A DNA stretch of 64,000 nucleotides, from contig JAGQRH010000002.1 of the NCBI GenBank assembly GCA_020425605.1, forward strand, positions 124,001 through 188,000, read 5' to 3'. Source of the stretch: Planctomycetota bacterium (lineage in GTDB: Bacteria > Planctomycetota > UBA8742 > UBA2392). Within the stretch, counting starts at the first letter, position 1; every line of letters begins with the position of its first letter. The notes beneath the pieces were generated by a model. That model saw only the letters and a list, made by a program, of their open reading frames with translations. It ran no database searches and was not told where the DNA came from. The position numbers and the translations under genes were made by a program. Positions 32,606-40,943 of the stretch are shown here, in pieces.

Positions 32606-34032
32606 TGGCAGGCGGACCAAACATCCCCGGCAAGCCCGGCTCACGTCGCAACCCTGCACGCGCGCCCCTGCCGCGTCCGAAGCTGCCCGGCCAGGGCAAC
32701 CCGGTGCGCGGGCCGTTGAATGTGCCGCCTCCGCCGGCGGCTCAGCCGCGCCAGAAGGCGCCGCAGGCAAATCCTTCCGCGCGCCCGCCGACACGACAGC
32801 GCCCGCCCGCGCAGCCGAAGCGTCCCAGCGCGCCGGTTTCGCCGACAGGCAAGCGCCCGTCGGCCCCGGCCGAGCCTGCCGACAATCGCCGGGCATCGGC
32901 CCCGCCGCAAAGCAGTCGCCGCCCCAGCAACCCGATCGCAAAGTCCGGGCGAGGCACCGGTGCGGGCGTTGAAGTGCCCGCGCCCAAGGCCAAGAAAGAG
33001 CCGACTTCGATCGAGGAGTTGATCCCGGTCCTGCTTCGTCACGCGGTCAAGCGGGACGACGGGCTGCAGATTGCCCAGTTCGATGACAAGTTCATGCCGC
33101 GCATCCGTGCGTTCGTGCCGGAGTCACTGCAGCGCATGGAAAAGGAAGTCGTCAACGAGTACCTGATCGACATCGGCCACGCCATCTATGTCGCCATCGT
33201 TGTCGGCCAGTTCAGCACACGCCCGGTGCTGTGCGGAGTGCGCGCGGCCGAGCTGGCTTCAGACCTGATTGAGCGCGTGCTTCAGGACGTGCAGGGCGTC
33301 GATGAAAAGCGCATCACCCAGATCCGCGCCTCGAACCTGCTGGTCGGGCTGACACTGAACGCGGTGCGCCTGCTGGAAAGCACTTCGCTCGGCAGCCAGT
33401 CGATCGGCGGCTTCACCGACAAGTATGAGCGCTCCGTCATCACCACCTACGGGCTCAAGACGCAGGCCGAGGCGACCGGCAACGCGCCCTGGGTCGGCGA
33501 CAAGGGCAGCCCGCTCGACAAGCGTATCGGCCGTGCGATCAACACCATGAGCAACGTGTTCGGCGACTACATCGGCGAACACGGCACGACCATGGACGAC
33601 GCACAGTACGACGAAGTGATGACCGAGTTCGACGGCTTCATGGACCGCTTCGCGCCGTACATCGAAGGCGGCCGAACGACGGCCGATGAGCGTCGCAAGA
33701 AACTCGCGCGCGGCGGCACCAGCTACCAGAAGGGTGAGGCCAAGGTCGAGCCGCTGGAGATTGCCGAGCTGCGGACCCGTCCGGCGGGCGTGGAGATCGT
33801 GCTAACCGACAAGCGCATCATGTTCGTCAGCACGTCCGACGCGCGCAGGATCGGCAAAGCGGCCGAGGGTGAAGTAGACGACACGGCCAAGCGCGAACGC
33901 GCCGTGCTGGAGAAGCGCGCCCGGGAAACCGGCGAAATCGACGAAGGCGAAGAAGCAGAAGAAGACATCGACGCAAACGCCATCGCCGACATCGAAGCCC
34001 AGATGAAAGCCAACAAGGGCAAGAACCTGTAG
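32605..34032 (+). CDS. hypothetical protein with Pro/Arg-rich N-terminus, coupled to the cyclase
   Basis: 475 residues; its ATG shares the final A of the cyclase TGA (TGATG). Residues 1-130 are disordered, rich in Pro, Arg, Ala and Gln. Residues about 133-370 form a helical domain (SIEELIPVLLRHAVKRDDG; YLIDIGHAIYVAIVVGQF). The C-terminus is acidic and ends AIADIEAQMKANKGKNL. No family is recognised. Strict coupling suggests it works with the cyclase, perhaps as effector or scaffold. Its last 53 bp are duplicated at 35179-35231. Confidence 0.75.
   Translation: MAGGPNIPGKPGSRRNPARAPLPRPKLPGQGNPVRGPLNVPPPPAAQPRQKAPQANPSARPPTRQRPPAQPKRPSAPVSPTGKRPSAPAEPADNRRASAPPQSSRRPSNPIAKSGRGTGAGVEVPAPKAKKEPTSIEELIPVLLRHAVKRDDGLQIAQFDDKFMPRIRAFVPESLQRMEKEVVNEYLIDIGHAIYVAIVVGQFSTRPVLCGVRAAELASDLIERVLQDVQGVDEKRITQIRASNLLVGLTLNAVRLLESTSLGSQSIGGFTDKYERSVITTYGLKTQAEATGNAPWVGDKGSPLDKRIGRAINTMSNVFGDYIGEHGTTMDDAQYDEVMTEFDGFMDRFAPYIEGGRTTADERRKKLARGGTSYQKGEAKVEPLEIAELRTRPAGVEIVLTDKRIMFVSTSDARRIGKAAEGEVDDTAKRERAVLEKRARETGEIDEGEEAEEDIDANAIADIEAQMKANKGKNL
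33979..34031 (+). repeat. 53-bp direct repeat, copy 1 (3' end of gene 32605-34032)
   Basis: Starts GCCATCGCCGACATCG and ends AACCTGTA. It is identical over 53 bp to 35179-35231, exactly 1200 bp away. Copy 1 is the coding 3' end, stopping within the TAG stop codon. Confidence 0.95.
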
Positions 34033-34051
34033 TTCCTTCTTCGGTGCTCGC

Positions 34052-35101
34052 GTGACGGGTTCACAGCAGACTTCGACTTGGCATCGCAAGTACAGGTCTG
34101 CGGCTTGGGCATTCGTCCTGACTCAAGGCCTGTTGCTGATCGCAATCGGCGCGGTCATGGTCACCAAGAAACCGAGCGGGAAGGCCGAGTTGGTGTACCG
34201 ACTCGGATTCATTAGTGGTGCGTCCGGGCTGTTCCTTGTGATTGCCCCAGGACTGTTCGCGTGTAGGCGCTGGGCCGCCGTGCTATCTGCACTGTGTTCA
34301 CTGGTGGTTCTTGTTGCGGACGTACTGTTTTTCGTGCTGGAGTCGCCATTAGCCGGCGAGAGGGGAGTTGCCGCAGTCGGATTTGCAGTCGGCGCCTCCT
34401 GCCCTGCGGTGATTAATCTACCCGCCCTTTTTACCGCACTTCGAGCCCTGACTGCTTTGGAAGTGAGGGGCACCTCCTCTGAAGTACCTGTTGCCGCGCA
34501 CGCCAGGCCCTACGGTGAGGTTCCGGCTGAATCCCATCTCCGCAAGCCGTTGTCTCGCCCGTTGGTCGCTGTTGGGTTGGCGCTTACCCTTGCCGGCGTC
34601 GGCGGCGTGGCTGCGTCTTTCGTGATGGCCCGTGAACTGTCTTCCGTGGAGGACTCGGCCTGGAATCGTCGCGAATACCCAGAGGATGGTTTCTCCATCG
34701 AGCTGCCGGCCGATCCAGAGATTACGACTGGAGTACTCAAGTCGGACGCTATCACTTACAGCCGGCTATACGTTGCTCGCAGTCATGGAGTGTTGATGGA
34801 GGTCATCCACTTCAAGGGTCCAGCCGGCATGAGCCTGACCCGCGAGGAACTCGAGGACGAAGTCAGGACTGAACTGCTGAATCGCGGCGGAACCGTTATC
34901 CATTTGGAGGCGAGCGAGCGCGAGGCCCCGCCGGAAGTCCGGGCGGAATCGAAAGACGAGCGAGACGGTGCGATCAGGCTGGTGCTGGCATTGCAGCGTG
35001 GAGAAAGCACCTACGTCTTGACCGGCACGACGCTCCGAGCATCCAACCGTGCCGCCTTGCAGCGCTTCATGGACAGCTTCGAGCTTATCTCACCACGATA
35101 G
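34052..35101 (+). CDS. membrane protein with PsbP/DUF1795-like C-terminal domain, lying between the repeat copies
   Basis: 349 residues from the GTG at 34052. The N-terminal half has about four membrane helices (20-38, 52-70, 75-93, 105-128), a short hydrophilic linker and a fifth helix (about 172-192). The C-terminal extracytoplasmic domain (YPEDGFSIELPADPEI to YVLTGTTLRASNRAALQRFMDSFEL) looks like the PsbP/DUF1795 fold often found in lipoproteins. Base composition looks lower in GC than the flanking genes. It is bounded by the two 53-bp copies and is the only gene between them, which suggests it arrived as a unit. No recombinase is encoded with it. Confidence 0.72.
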   Translation: MTGSQQTSTWHRKYRSAAWAFVLTQGLLLIAIGAVMVTKKPSGKAELVYRLGFISGASGLFLVIAPGLFACRRWAAVLSALCSLVVLVADVLFFVLESPLAGERGVAAVGFAVGASCPAVINLPALFTALRALTALEVRGTSSEVPVAAHARPYGEVPAESHLRKPLSRPLVAVGLALTLAGVGGVAASFVMARELSSVEDSAWNRREYPEDGFSIELPADPEITTGVLKSDAITYSRLYVARSHGVLMEVIHFKGPAGMSLTREELEDEVRTELLNRGGTVIHLEASEREAPPEVRAESKDERDGAIRLVLALQRGESTYVLTGTTLRASNRAALQRFMDSFELISPR

Positions 35102-35178
35102 CGTGCACACACCGGCCAGTGACCTGGCGGCAACGCAACGGGCGGCGTGGGCCGGTAGACAACGAAGCCAACGCACCA

Positions 35179-35231
35179 GCCATCGCCGACATCGAAGCCC
35201 AGATGAAAGCCAACAAGGGCAAGAACCTGTA
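35179..35231 (+). repeat. 53-bp direct repeat, copy 2 (displaced gene end)
   Basis: An exact duplicate of 33979-34031, here outside any gene. It is preceded by a decayed extension (ACGCA shared at 35171-35175) and followed by a different base after TGTA. The 163-bp gap 35102-35264 holds this copy and nothing else that I recognise, apart from the promoter region of the next gene. Confidence 0.95.
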
Positions 35232-35264
35232 ACTGTCCCGACCGCGATACCGTAAACTGCCAAC

Positions 35265-35939
35265 ATGAAGACTTCAATCTGCGCGGTATTGGCGCTAGTT
35301 GCGGCTTTCACTGTGGTTGGGGCGGGCTGTAAACAGTCGGCCCCCGAAGCAGTTGGTGCTGGGAACGGTGCACCGGTACCGACCAGTGCGCCCGAGCCCG
35401 TCCGGCAACTCGACACCACAGTCGACGCTCGAGAGGTACCACAACTGCTGGTCCGGATACACCAGCGCAGGTCCCTCTACCAACATGGCGCGAGCTGGGA
35501 CGTGTGGTGCAACGGGGAGGTGATTCGTTCGACGGTATCAGGACAGTGGGAGTGGGTGTCGGACTTGGATTCCACAACGGCCGGCTTGGAAATGCCGTCC
35601 AGCGCAACGGTTTCCTCCAAATTCTCTTCGGAGCCCGACACAAGAGACTGGTACGGCAAAGAGAATCCAACGATCGGCACGGCCGAGTGGATGAGTTTCG
35701 ACCCGGATTGGAGCTATGAGGGCGCAGTGCTGACTACCGGCGAGGAGACGCTTGTGGTTGGCAGCGAAGAGTGGCCGTGCAGCCGGACCCTGTACCAAGT
35801 GGACAGCCAGAACCACAAGCTTTGGATCTCGCCACGTTTCGGTCCCTGGCTTCCGGCCAGGCTGGATATCGATGGGCGTACCGTGATGAGACTGCAAGCG
35901 TTCCACTCGGCGTGGAGTCTGAGAAACTCCCGGCGATAG
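35265..35939 (+). CDS. lipoprotein of unknown function
   Basis: 224 residues with a type II signal peptide and lipobox VVGAGC (Cys 22). A low-complexity Ala/Pro/Gly stretch (23-46) precedes a beta-rich domain with many Trp residues (WDVWCNGEVI; SGQWEWVSDLD) resembling outer-membrane lipoprotein carrier (LolA)-like halves only loosely. No family is assigned. It lies just past the second 53-bp copy and converges with the zinc-ribbon gene 8 bp downstream. Confidence 0.72.
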   Translation: MKTSICAVLALVAAFTVVGAGCKQSAPEAVGAGNGAPVPTSAPEPVRQLDTTVDAREVPQLLVRIHQRRSLYQHGASWDVWCNGEVIRSTVSGQWEWVSDLDSTTAGLEMPSSATVSSKFSSEPDTRDWYGKENPTIGTAEWMSFDPDWSYEGAVLTTGEETLVVGSEEWPCSRTLYQVDSQNHKLWISPRFGPWLPARLDIDGRTVMRLQAFHSAWSLRNSRR

Positions 35940-35946
35940 CAACTTA

Positions 35947-36903
35947 TCAAGACCGGGTGATGTGGTCGGCGAGGGCGCGGCGGCGGATGGTTGTGTCGAT
36001 GGTGCTGTCGGTCTTCGGGTTGATAGCGCGTATTAAATCGGCAATCAGCAGGTCAAGAAAACCCACCACGGCGCTGTTGAACAGCGGCTCATCAAACGCG
36101 GCGCCGAACTCCTTGGTCATCGCCCGAAGCACTGTCGAGCACTGCTGGTTGGAGCGCTTGAGGTGCCGCTTCAGCAGCGTATCCAGCGTGAGCTGTTTCT
36201 TGATCCGGTCCGGCATGTTCAGCGCATCCGCGATCACGTCCCGCACCCGCGGAAAGTACACGTCGAACTTGCTGCTGTGCCGCGCGCGAACCGACCGCAC
36301 GGCCGCGCCGCGCCCCGGGCCGTCGCTGTTGCACATCTTGCAGAACTCGGCGCCCGCTGTGTCGAACAGCGCGCCGCAATTGCCGCACATCGGGTGAACG
36401 CGGATCAGCGCCTCTACGGCATCGTGGGTCGGCGCAAGCTTGGTGCAATGCCGCAGGCTGCGCGACGCGGAGTCAAGCTGCCCAAGCTCGATCTGCGCGC
36501 GTGTGCGGCGCACCCACAGCTCGATGCTCATGGGCTCACGCTTGAGGCCGCTGGCCGTGGCGCGCAGCACGCCGTCGTGATTGCCGAGCTGCCGCAGGTA
36601 GTCTGCCAGAATCTTCCAGGTGTCGATGCGATCCGGCTGGGCGACGGCCACGCCGCCGAGGCGAGCAACCACGCTCTCGCGCCGGCGCTTGATGTCTTCG
36701 GCGTTGCCGCTCTGGTTTGCCCATGCGCGGCGGGCCAGTTCAATCTCGCAGGTGACAGGGTCGAGCTGCCGGGCGCGTGTTAACCACTCCTCGGCCTTCA
36801 GCGAATCGCCGACCATGACGGCTTGGCCGCTCTGGTCAACCATTTCGACGATGGTGTCTTCGTGGTGGTCGCTCACCGGCTTCTTCCGGGCGCGGGGTTT
36901 CAT
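35947..36903 (-). CDS. helical-repeat protein with zinc ribbon
   Basis: 318 residues from the ATG at 36901-36903; a longer frame upstream would overlap the panB promoter. Residues about 20-170 are TPR-like helices. A zinc ribbon (CGNCGALFDTAGAEFCKMC, four Cys in two pairs) lies near residues 174-192, and a helical C-terminal domain follows (AFDEPLFNSAVVGFLDLLIADLIRAI). It is cytosolic. The function is not recognised. It is divergent from panB with 115 bp between starts. Confidence 0.72.
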   Translation of the reverse strand: MKPRARKKPVSDHHEDTIVEMVDQSGQAVMVGDSLKAEEWLTRARQLDPVTCEIELARRAWANQSGNAEDIKRRRESVVARLGGVAVAQPDRIDTWKILADYLRQLGNHDGVLRATASGLKREPMSIELWVRRTRAQIELGQLDSASRSLRHCTKLAPTHDAVEALIRVHPMCGNCGALFDTAGAEFCKMCNSDGPGRGAAVRSVRARHSSKFDVYFPRVRDVIADALNMPDRIKKQLTLDTLLKRHLKRSNQQCSTVLRAMTKEFGAAFDEPLFNSAVVGFLDLLIADLIRAINPKTDSTIDTTIRRRALADHITRS

Positions 36904-37018
36904 TAATGAAGCAATAATGTATCCGATCGCACATGCCGGGAACATCCCCTTTCGCCGGCAACGTTTTAGCCATGCGGACAGCGGGCCTGCGGGCGTGTAG
37001 CATTGCGACAGGTGAGAT

Positions 37019-37804
37019 ATGTCTAAGCGATCGACCATCCGGGACATCCAGGCGAAGTCAGGCGACGGCCAGAAGCTGAGCATGGTCACGGCCTACGACG
37101 CATTCAGCGCAAGGCTTGTTGAGCAGGCGGGGATCGACATTGCCCTCGTCGGCGACAGCGTCGGCACTACCCTTCAAGGGCGCACCGACACGCTGGCCGT
37201 CGGCATCGAGCACATGCTCTATCACACCGAAATCGTTGCCCGCTGCACGGAGCGCGTGCTGGTGATCGGCGACATGCCGTTCGGCAGCTACCAGGTGAAT
37301 GAAGACGAAGCCGTTCGTAACGCTGTCGAATTCCTGAAGGCGGGCGCGCAGGCCATCAAGCTGGAAGGCGGCGCAAGCGTGCTGCCCCTGATCGAGCGCA
37401 TGAGTGACGCGGGCATCCCGGTGATGGGGCATCTCGGGTTTACGCCGCAAAGCACCAACATCACGAGCGGTCCGCGCGTGAACAAGTCGCGCGACGAGTT
37501 GCTGGAAGACGCGGAAAGCCTGGCGGACGCCGGTGTGTTTGCGATCGTGCTGGAGATGGTGCCGAGCAAGATTGCCCAGGAAATCACCAAGGCGATCGGC
37601 GTGCCGACGATCGGCATCGGCGCCGGGCCGCACACCAACGGGCAGGTGCTGGTGTTCCACGACATGCTGGGCTTTGACCCCGGCTTCAACCCGAAGTTCC
37701 TGAAGCGCTACCTCGACTTCCATGAGCAGGCCCTCGGCGCGCTCACGAAGTACAAAGAAGAAGTAGAGGGCGGCAGCTACCCGGGCGAAGAACACAGCTA
37801 CTAG
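37019..37804 (+). CDS. panB: 3-methyl-2-oxobutanoate hydroxymethyltransferase
   Basis: 261 residues with the family motifs: MVTAYDAFSARLVEQAG at the N-terminus, ALVGDSVGTTLQGR with the magnesium-binding Asp, GDMPFGSYQ, AIKLEGG, MGHLGFTPQS and the catalytic-Glu strand LEMVPSKIAQEIT, then GIGAGPHTNGQVLVFHDMLG. It adds a hydroxymethyl group from methylene-tetrahydrofolate to ketoisovalerate, the first committed step of pantothenate and CoA synthesis. panC and panD are not adjacent. AGGTGAGAT precedes the ATG. Confidence 0.96.
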   Translation: MSKRSTIRDIQAKSGDGQKLSMVTAYDAFSARLVEQAGIDIALVGDSVGTTLQGRTDTLAVGIEHMLYHTEIVARCTERVLVIGDMPFGSYQVNEDEAVRNAVEFLKAGAQAIKLEGGASVLPLIERMSDAGIPVMGHLGFTPQSTNITSGPRVNKSRDELLEDAESLADAGVFAIVLEMVPSKIAQEITKAIGVPTIGIGAGPHTNGQVLVFHDMLGFDPGFNPKFLKRYLDFHEQALGALTKYKEEVEGGSYPGEEHSY

Positions 37805-37807
37805 CAG

Positions 37808-39334
37808 CTATGGCAGATCCTTCAGGTCGCCGCGGCGGAAGCTGCGCGTGATGCGATCTGTTTCCTCCTTGCTGAGTGTCGTGTCCCCATCGAAGTTCTC
37901 CTCGATGGCAAAAGCCTGGGGCGCGTTCCGCTTCAGGAAGTAGCGGCGCTTCGCCCATGCGACCGGCGTCAACAGCAGCAGCATGCCCGCCAGTACGGGC
38001 GCGCTGAGCGCAAGGATCTGCTCAATGAACAGCAGGCGCGGGTGCCCCAGCGGCTCGCCGCGCGTGTCGCTGGCCGCGAGGATGGACTGGAAGGGCGTAC
38101 CGTCGTCGCTGTACTCAATCACCTTGCCATAGCCGTCAATCGTTGCGCCGCCGCCCTGCCAGACGCAGATCAGCCGCGCGCGTCGTACGACCGCGCCCCG
38201 GCGCTGCTCGCGCATCCAGTAGGCAAGCTGGGCGGAACTCGCGGGCTGCTGCGGCGTGATGTGGACCTCGATCGACCACTGGGTGGACCAGTGGGTATCC
38301 GGCTCCAGGCTCGGGTAGAAGCTCAGGATATCCAGCCCCTGCAACTCAAGTGCTTCGCCGCGTATCTCGGGTGTCCACACCTTGCGGCGTGTCGGTACGC
38401 GGTTGCGCAGGAACACATAGCCGTAGTCGGTCGCATCATCGTGAAGCAGCATCACCACGATGGCCTGTCTGCGCTCACTCAGTTCTCCGGCTCGGGCCTG
38501 CCAGTGGTTGCGCGTCACGGCGTCGGCCCCGGGCATTGCGTGCCACACGATGATGTTCTCCGGTGAGCCGGGCGGCACCAGCTGCTCGGAGGCTGTCACG
38601 GGGTCCTCGCCGGCGGGTATCACTGTCACGCGCACGAAGTCCATCGTGCGGATGCCCTCGCCTGAGTACTTCACCCCCGCCCAGTCGATGCCCGCCACAA
38701 GCGCCAGCGCCAGTGCGAACGCAATCCCCGGCCATGAGCGCCGCGGCGGCAGGGCCAGCCGGGGCGTCGCGAACATCTCGGCCGTCGACCATGCCAGCGC
38801 CGTGAACACGCCTGCAACTGTCGCCAGCCCAAATTGCGGGTAGACCTGCCGCACGATGCTGCTGTCGATGAGCCCGCCCAGAGGGATCAGCATGCGCGCG
38901 TCGGCCGGCAGCAGCGCGTAGAAACCGGTCGCCAACAGCGCCAACACGAACGGGCGGAGCGGCCATGGAATCTTGCGGCAGATCGGCAGCTCGATGGCGG
39001 CGAATGGCAGCGTCGCGAACACCGCCGCCTGTAACCAGATAAGCGGCGCGTTGACGCCGTCGAGATCCAGCAGCCAGTACGCCTGCGCGAACGTAGAGAC
39101 CGAGAAGCTGAGCGCGGCCAGCATCAGCGCACCGATCGGGCCGGCGCCGCGACAGGCAAAGCAGAGCGGCACCAGTGCGAACCAGGCCAGCGGCCATGCG
39201 CCCACCATGTCGCCGCTGAGGTACAGCAGCACGCTTGTGGCCAGCGCCGGGATCAGTCGAACCGGAAAGCTTCGCAGCCCGCCGGTAAGCTCATTCTGTT
39301 GCAGGTTGTTAAGCAGCGCCAACTTGACCCCCAC
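37808..39334 (-). CDS. apolipoprotein N-acyltransferase (Lnt)-like membrane protein, catalytic Glu absent
   Basis: 508 residues from the GTG at 39332-39334; the TTG at 39320-39322 is an alternative. The N-terminal membrane part resembles Lnt (WPLAWFALVPLCFACRGAG, then FAQAYWLLDLDG), followed by a nitrilase-like periplasmic domain and a last helix. In Lnt the first triad residue lies in a VWPE motif; here the matching strand reads IIVWHAMPG, so the Glu is replaced, and I cannot place the Lys or Cys either. The C-terminal nitrilase strand survives (ARLICVWQGGGATIDGYGKVIEY). It is likely a pseudoenzyme or a diverged family. Its stop nearly abuts the convergent panB stop. Confidence 0.72.
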   Translation of the reverse strand: MGVKLALLNNLQQNELTGGLRSFPVRLIPALATSVLLYLSGDMVGAWPLAWFALVPLCFACRGAGPIGALMLAALSFSVSTFAQAYWLLDLDGVNAPLIWLQAAVFATLPFAAIELPICRKIPWPLRPFVLALLATGFYALLPADARMLIPLGGLIDSSIVRQVYPQFGLATVAGVFTALAWSTAEMFATPRLALPPRRSWPGIAFALALALVAGIDWAGVKYSGEGIRTMDFVRVTVIPAGEDPVTASEQLVPPGSPENIIVWHAMPGADAVTRNHWQARAGELSERRQAIVVMLLHDDATDYGYVFLRNRVPTRRKVWTPEIRGEALELQGLDILSFYPSLEPDTHWSTQWSIEVHITPQQPASSAQLAYWMREQRRGAVVRRARLICVWQGGGATIDGYGKVIEYSDDGTPFQSILAASDTRGEPLGHPRLLFIEQILALSAPVLAGMLLLLTPVAWAKRRYFLKRNAPQAFAIEENFDGDTTLSKEETDRITRSFRRGDLKDLP

Positions 39335-39406
39335 TGGCAGCCCGTGTAATGATTCGGGCTTCCGCGCTGATGCTACACTGGCAGGGCGGGTGTGAAAGGA
39401 GAGCGG

Positions 39407-39829
39407 GTGGCTGTAGCCATTCGATTTATAGCCTGTCTGCTGGTCGTGATCAGCTTTGCCGCATGCAGCGGCAAGGTGCGCCATGATTTCGGCGGCGGTG
39501 GCAGCGACGCCGACGTGCAGATCCTGCGCGATTGCCCGGCCGTCGAGCTCTCGATCTGGGACGGCGCGGTGGTCTTCGACCTGCGCGACTACGACCAGTG
39601 GACCCAGGGCCACATCAGCGGCGCGCGGCAGATCACGCTTCAGGACCTTGAGCGCGGGCGCGGGCTGCCCGATGACAAAGACGCGCCGGTGCTATTCATG
39701 GCCGACGGCCCGATGGATACCCGCGCCGAGCAAGCGGCCGACATCGCCCTCAAACGCGGGCACAACGACGTGCAACTCTTCCCGGGCGGCTGGCGCATGT
39801 GGATCGGCGCCCACCCGGTCGGCGAGTAG
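39407..39829 (+). CDS. rhodanese-like lipoprotein without catalytic Cys
   Basis: 140 residues from the GTG at 39407, chosen for AAAGGAG at 39395-39401; GTG 39392 is less likely. A signal peptide ends in lipobox SFAAC. The domain has rhodanese features: VVFDLRDYDQWTQGHISGARQ, and a C-terminal FPGGWRMW. The active-site loop that normally reads CxxGxR is MADGPMDTR, with no Cys, so sulfur transfer is not expected; a binding role is more likely. It is divergent from the Lnt-like gene, starts only 72 bp apart. Confidence 0.8.
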   Translation: MAVAIRFIACLLVVISFAACSGKVRHDFGGGGSDADVQILRDCPAVELSIWDGAVVFDLRDYDQWTQGHISGARQITLQDLERGRGLPDDKDAPVLFMADGPMDTRAEQAADIALKRGHNDVQLFPGGWRMWIGAHPVGE

Positions 39830-39903
39830 CAGGTATTGGCCTTTCCGCCTGCCAATCCCTATCCTGTCTGATGTCCCTGCGGCCCTTCCCCCCAAGGCCC
39901 GAC

Positions 39904-40878
39904 ATGCGTTATCTGCTGCTACCGATTGTCTTACTGCTCGCCGCTTGCGGCAGCCAGGACCGCTACTACTACGACGACCCGTGGGATAGTCCGGAATCCG
40001 ATACGCCCCGCCGCACCTACGACGAAAGCTACGTCCCGCCTTCGCGCATGAACGCGGACCAGCTGGTTGCCCGTGCCCAAAAGGCCGAGCGCGACGGGCG
40101 CGAAGACCAGGCCCGGGTGGACTATCAGCAGGCATTCCGGCGCGACCGCTGGCACCCCGCCGCAAATACCGGCTACCAGGACCTGATGTTGCGCAACGGC
40201 CTGTTTGATGAGGTCTGGCAGGAATACCTCGACCTCTGGCAGCAGAACCCCGCCCGCGGCGATGCCCTCTGGTTCCACTTGCGGCCGATGCTGATCCAGC
40301 GCGCTGACGAGCCACTGCCGATAGGCAAAGCGATAGCGGTCAGTGAAGACAAGGCGGCGCGCATCCACGAGTTGGAGGTCGCCTCGGCGGAGAAGGCAGC
40401 AGCTGATGACCGCGCCGGCGCGCTGGCTGACATTGAGGCTGCGCTGAAGATCGCGGACCAGACGAGACTGCATCGGTTGCGGATCAGCCTGATGCCGCCT
40501 GACGACTACGATACGCTGTTGCAGGAGTACGCCGAGCGCGCCGAGGAAAACCCGGCGAGCGGCGACAACCTTTACCTCCACGCACGGGTAGTGGCGAATC
40601 GCGATCCGAATGCTGCGCTGGCCATGCTGCGGGACGGCTGGATTCTTGACCTGCCGGGCTGGTGGCTGCGCTTCGGCCTCGGCGAGATCAGCCGGGAGTT
40701 GGCAGATGCAGGCTTCGAGCAGGCCAAGGGCGGAGACGTGCCCGCCGAACGCTCCTGCCTCGGCTACTATGGGCTTGCCGAGGCGTTCTTCAACGACTGC
40801 AAGTCCGCCAGGCCAGACGAGCCGGAAACCCTCGCAGCGCTGGATTGGATAGCCTCCCAACGCAAACGCCTGGGCTAG
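39904..40878 (+). CDS. TPR-containing lipoprotein
   Basis: 324 residues. Signal peptide with lipobox LLLAAC (Cys 15), then a Tyr/Asp/Pro-rich linker (residues 18-45) and helical TPR-like repeats (QLVARAQKAERDGREDQARV; DYQQAFRRDRWHPAANTGYQ). This layout suits an outer-membrane scaffold. No partner can be named. It is 74 bp downstream of the rhodanese-like gene and followed by a strong terminator. Confidence 0.78.
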   Translation: MRYLLLPIVLLLAACGSQDRYYYDDPWDSPESDTPRRTYDESYVPPSRMNADQLVARAQKAERDGREDQARVDYQQAFRRDRWHPAANTGYQDLMLRNGLFDEVWQEYLDLWQQNPARGDALWFHLRPMLIQRADEPLPIGKAIAVSEDKAARIHELEVASAEKAAADDRAGALADIEAALKIADQTRLHRLRISLMPPDDYDTLLQEYAERAEENPASGDNLYLHARVVANRDPNAALAMLRDGWILDLPGWWLRFGLGEISRELADAGFEQAKGGDVPAERSCLGYYGLAEAFFNDCKSARPDEPETLAALDWIASQRKRLG

Positions 40879-40895
40879 TGTGCCTGAACAAATGA

Positions 40896-40927
40896 GCAAG
40901 GGGCGCGAGTGATCTCGCGCCCCTTGC
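40896..40927. terminator. bidirectional Rho-independent terminator
   Basis: A perfect 14-bp stem, GCAAGGGGCGCGAG at 40896-40909 with CTCGCGCCCCTTGC at 40914-40927, loop TGAT. It is flanked by GATTCTTC on the plus side and TCATTTGTTC on the minus side. It separates the TPR lipoprotein gene from the convergent Gly-rich lipoprotein gene. Confidence 0.92.
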
Positions 40928-40943
40928 GATTCTTCTGGGCTGA

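Noticed and set aside
33979..35231. Insertion sequence with target duplication
   Set aside because: Target duplications are usually 2-14 bp, while this repeat is 53 bp; there are no terminal inverted repeats and no transposase.
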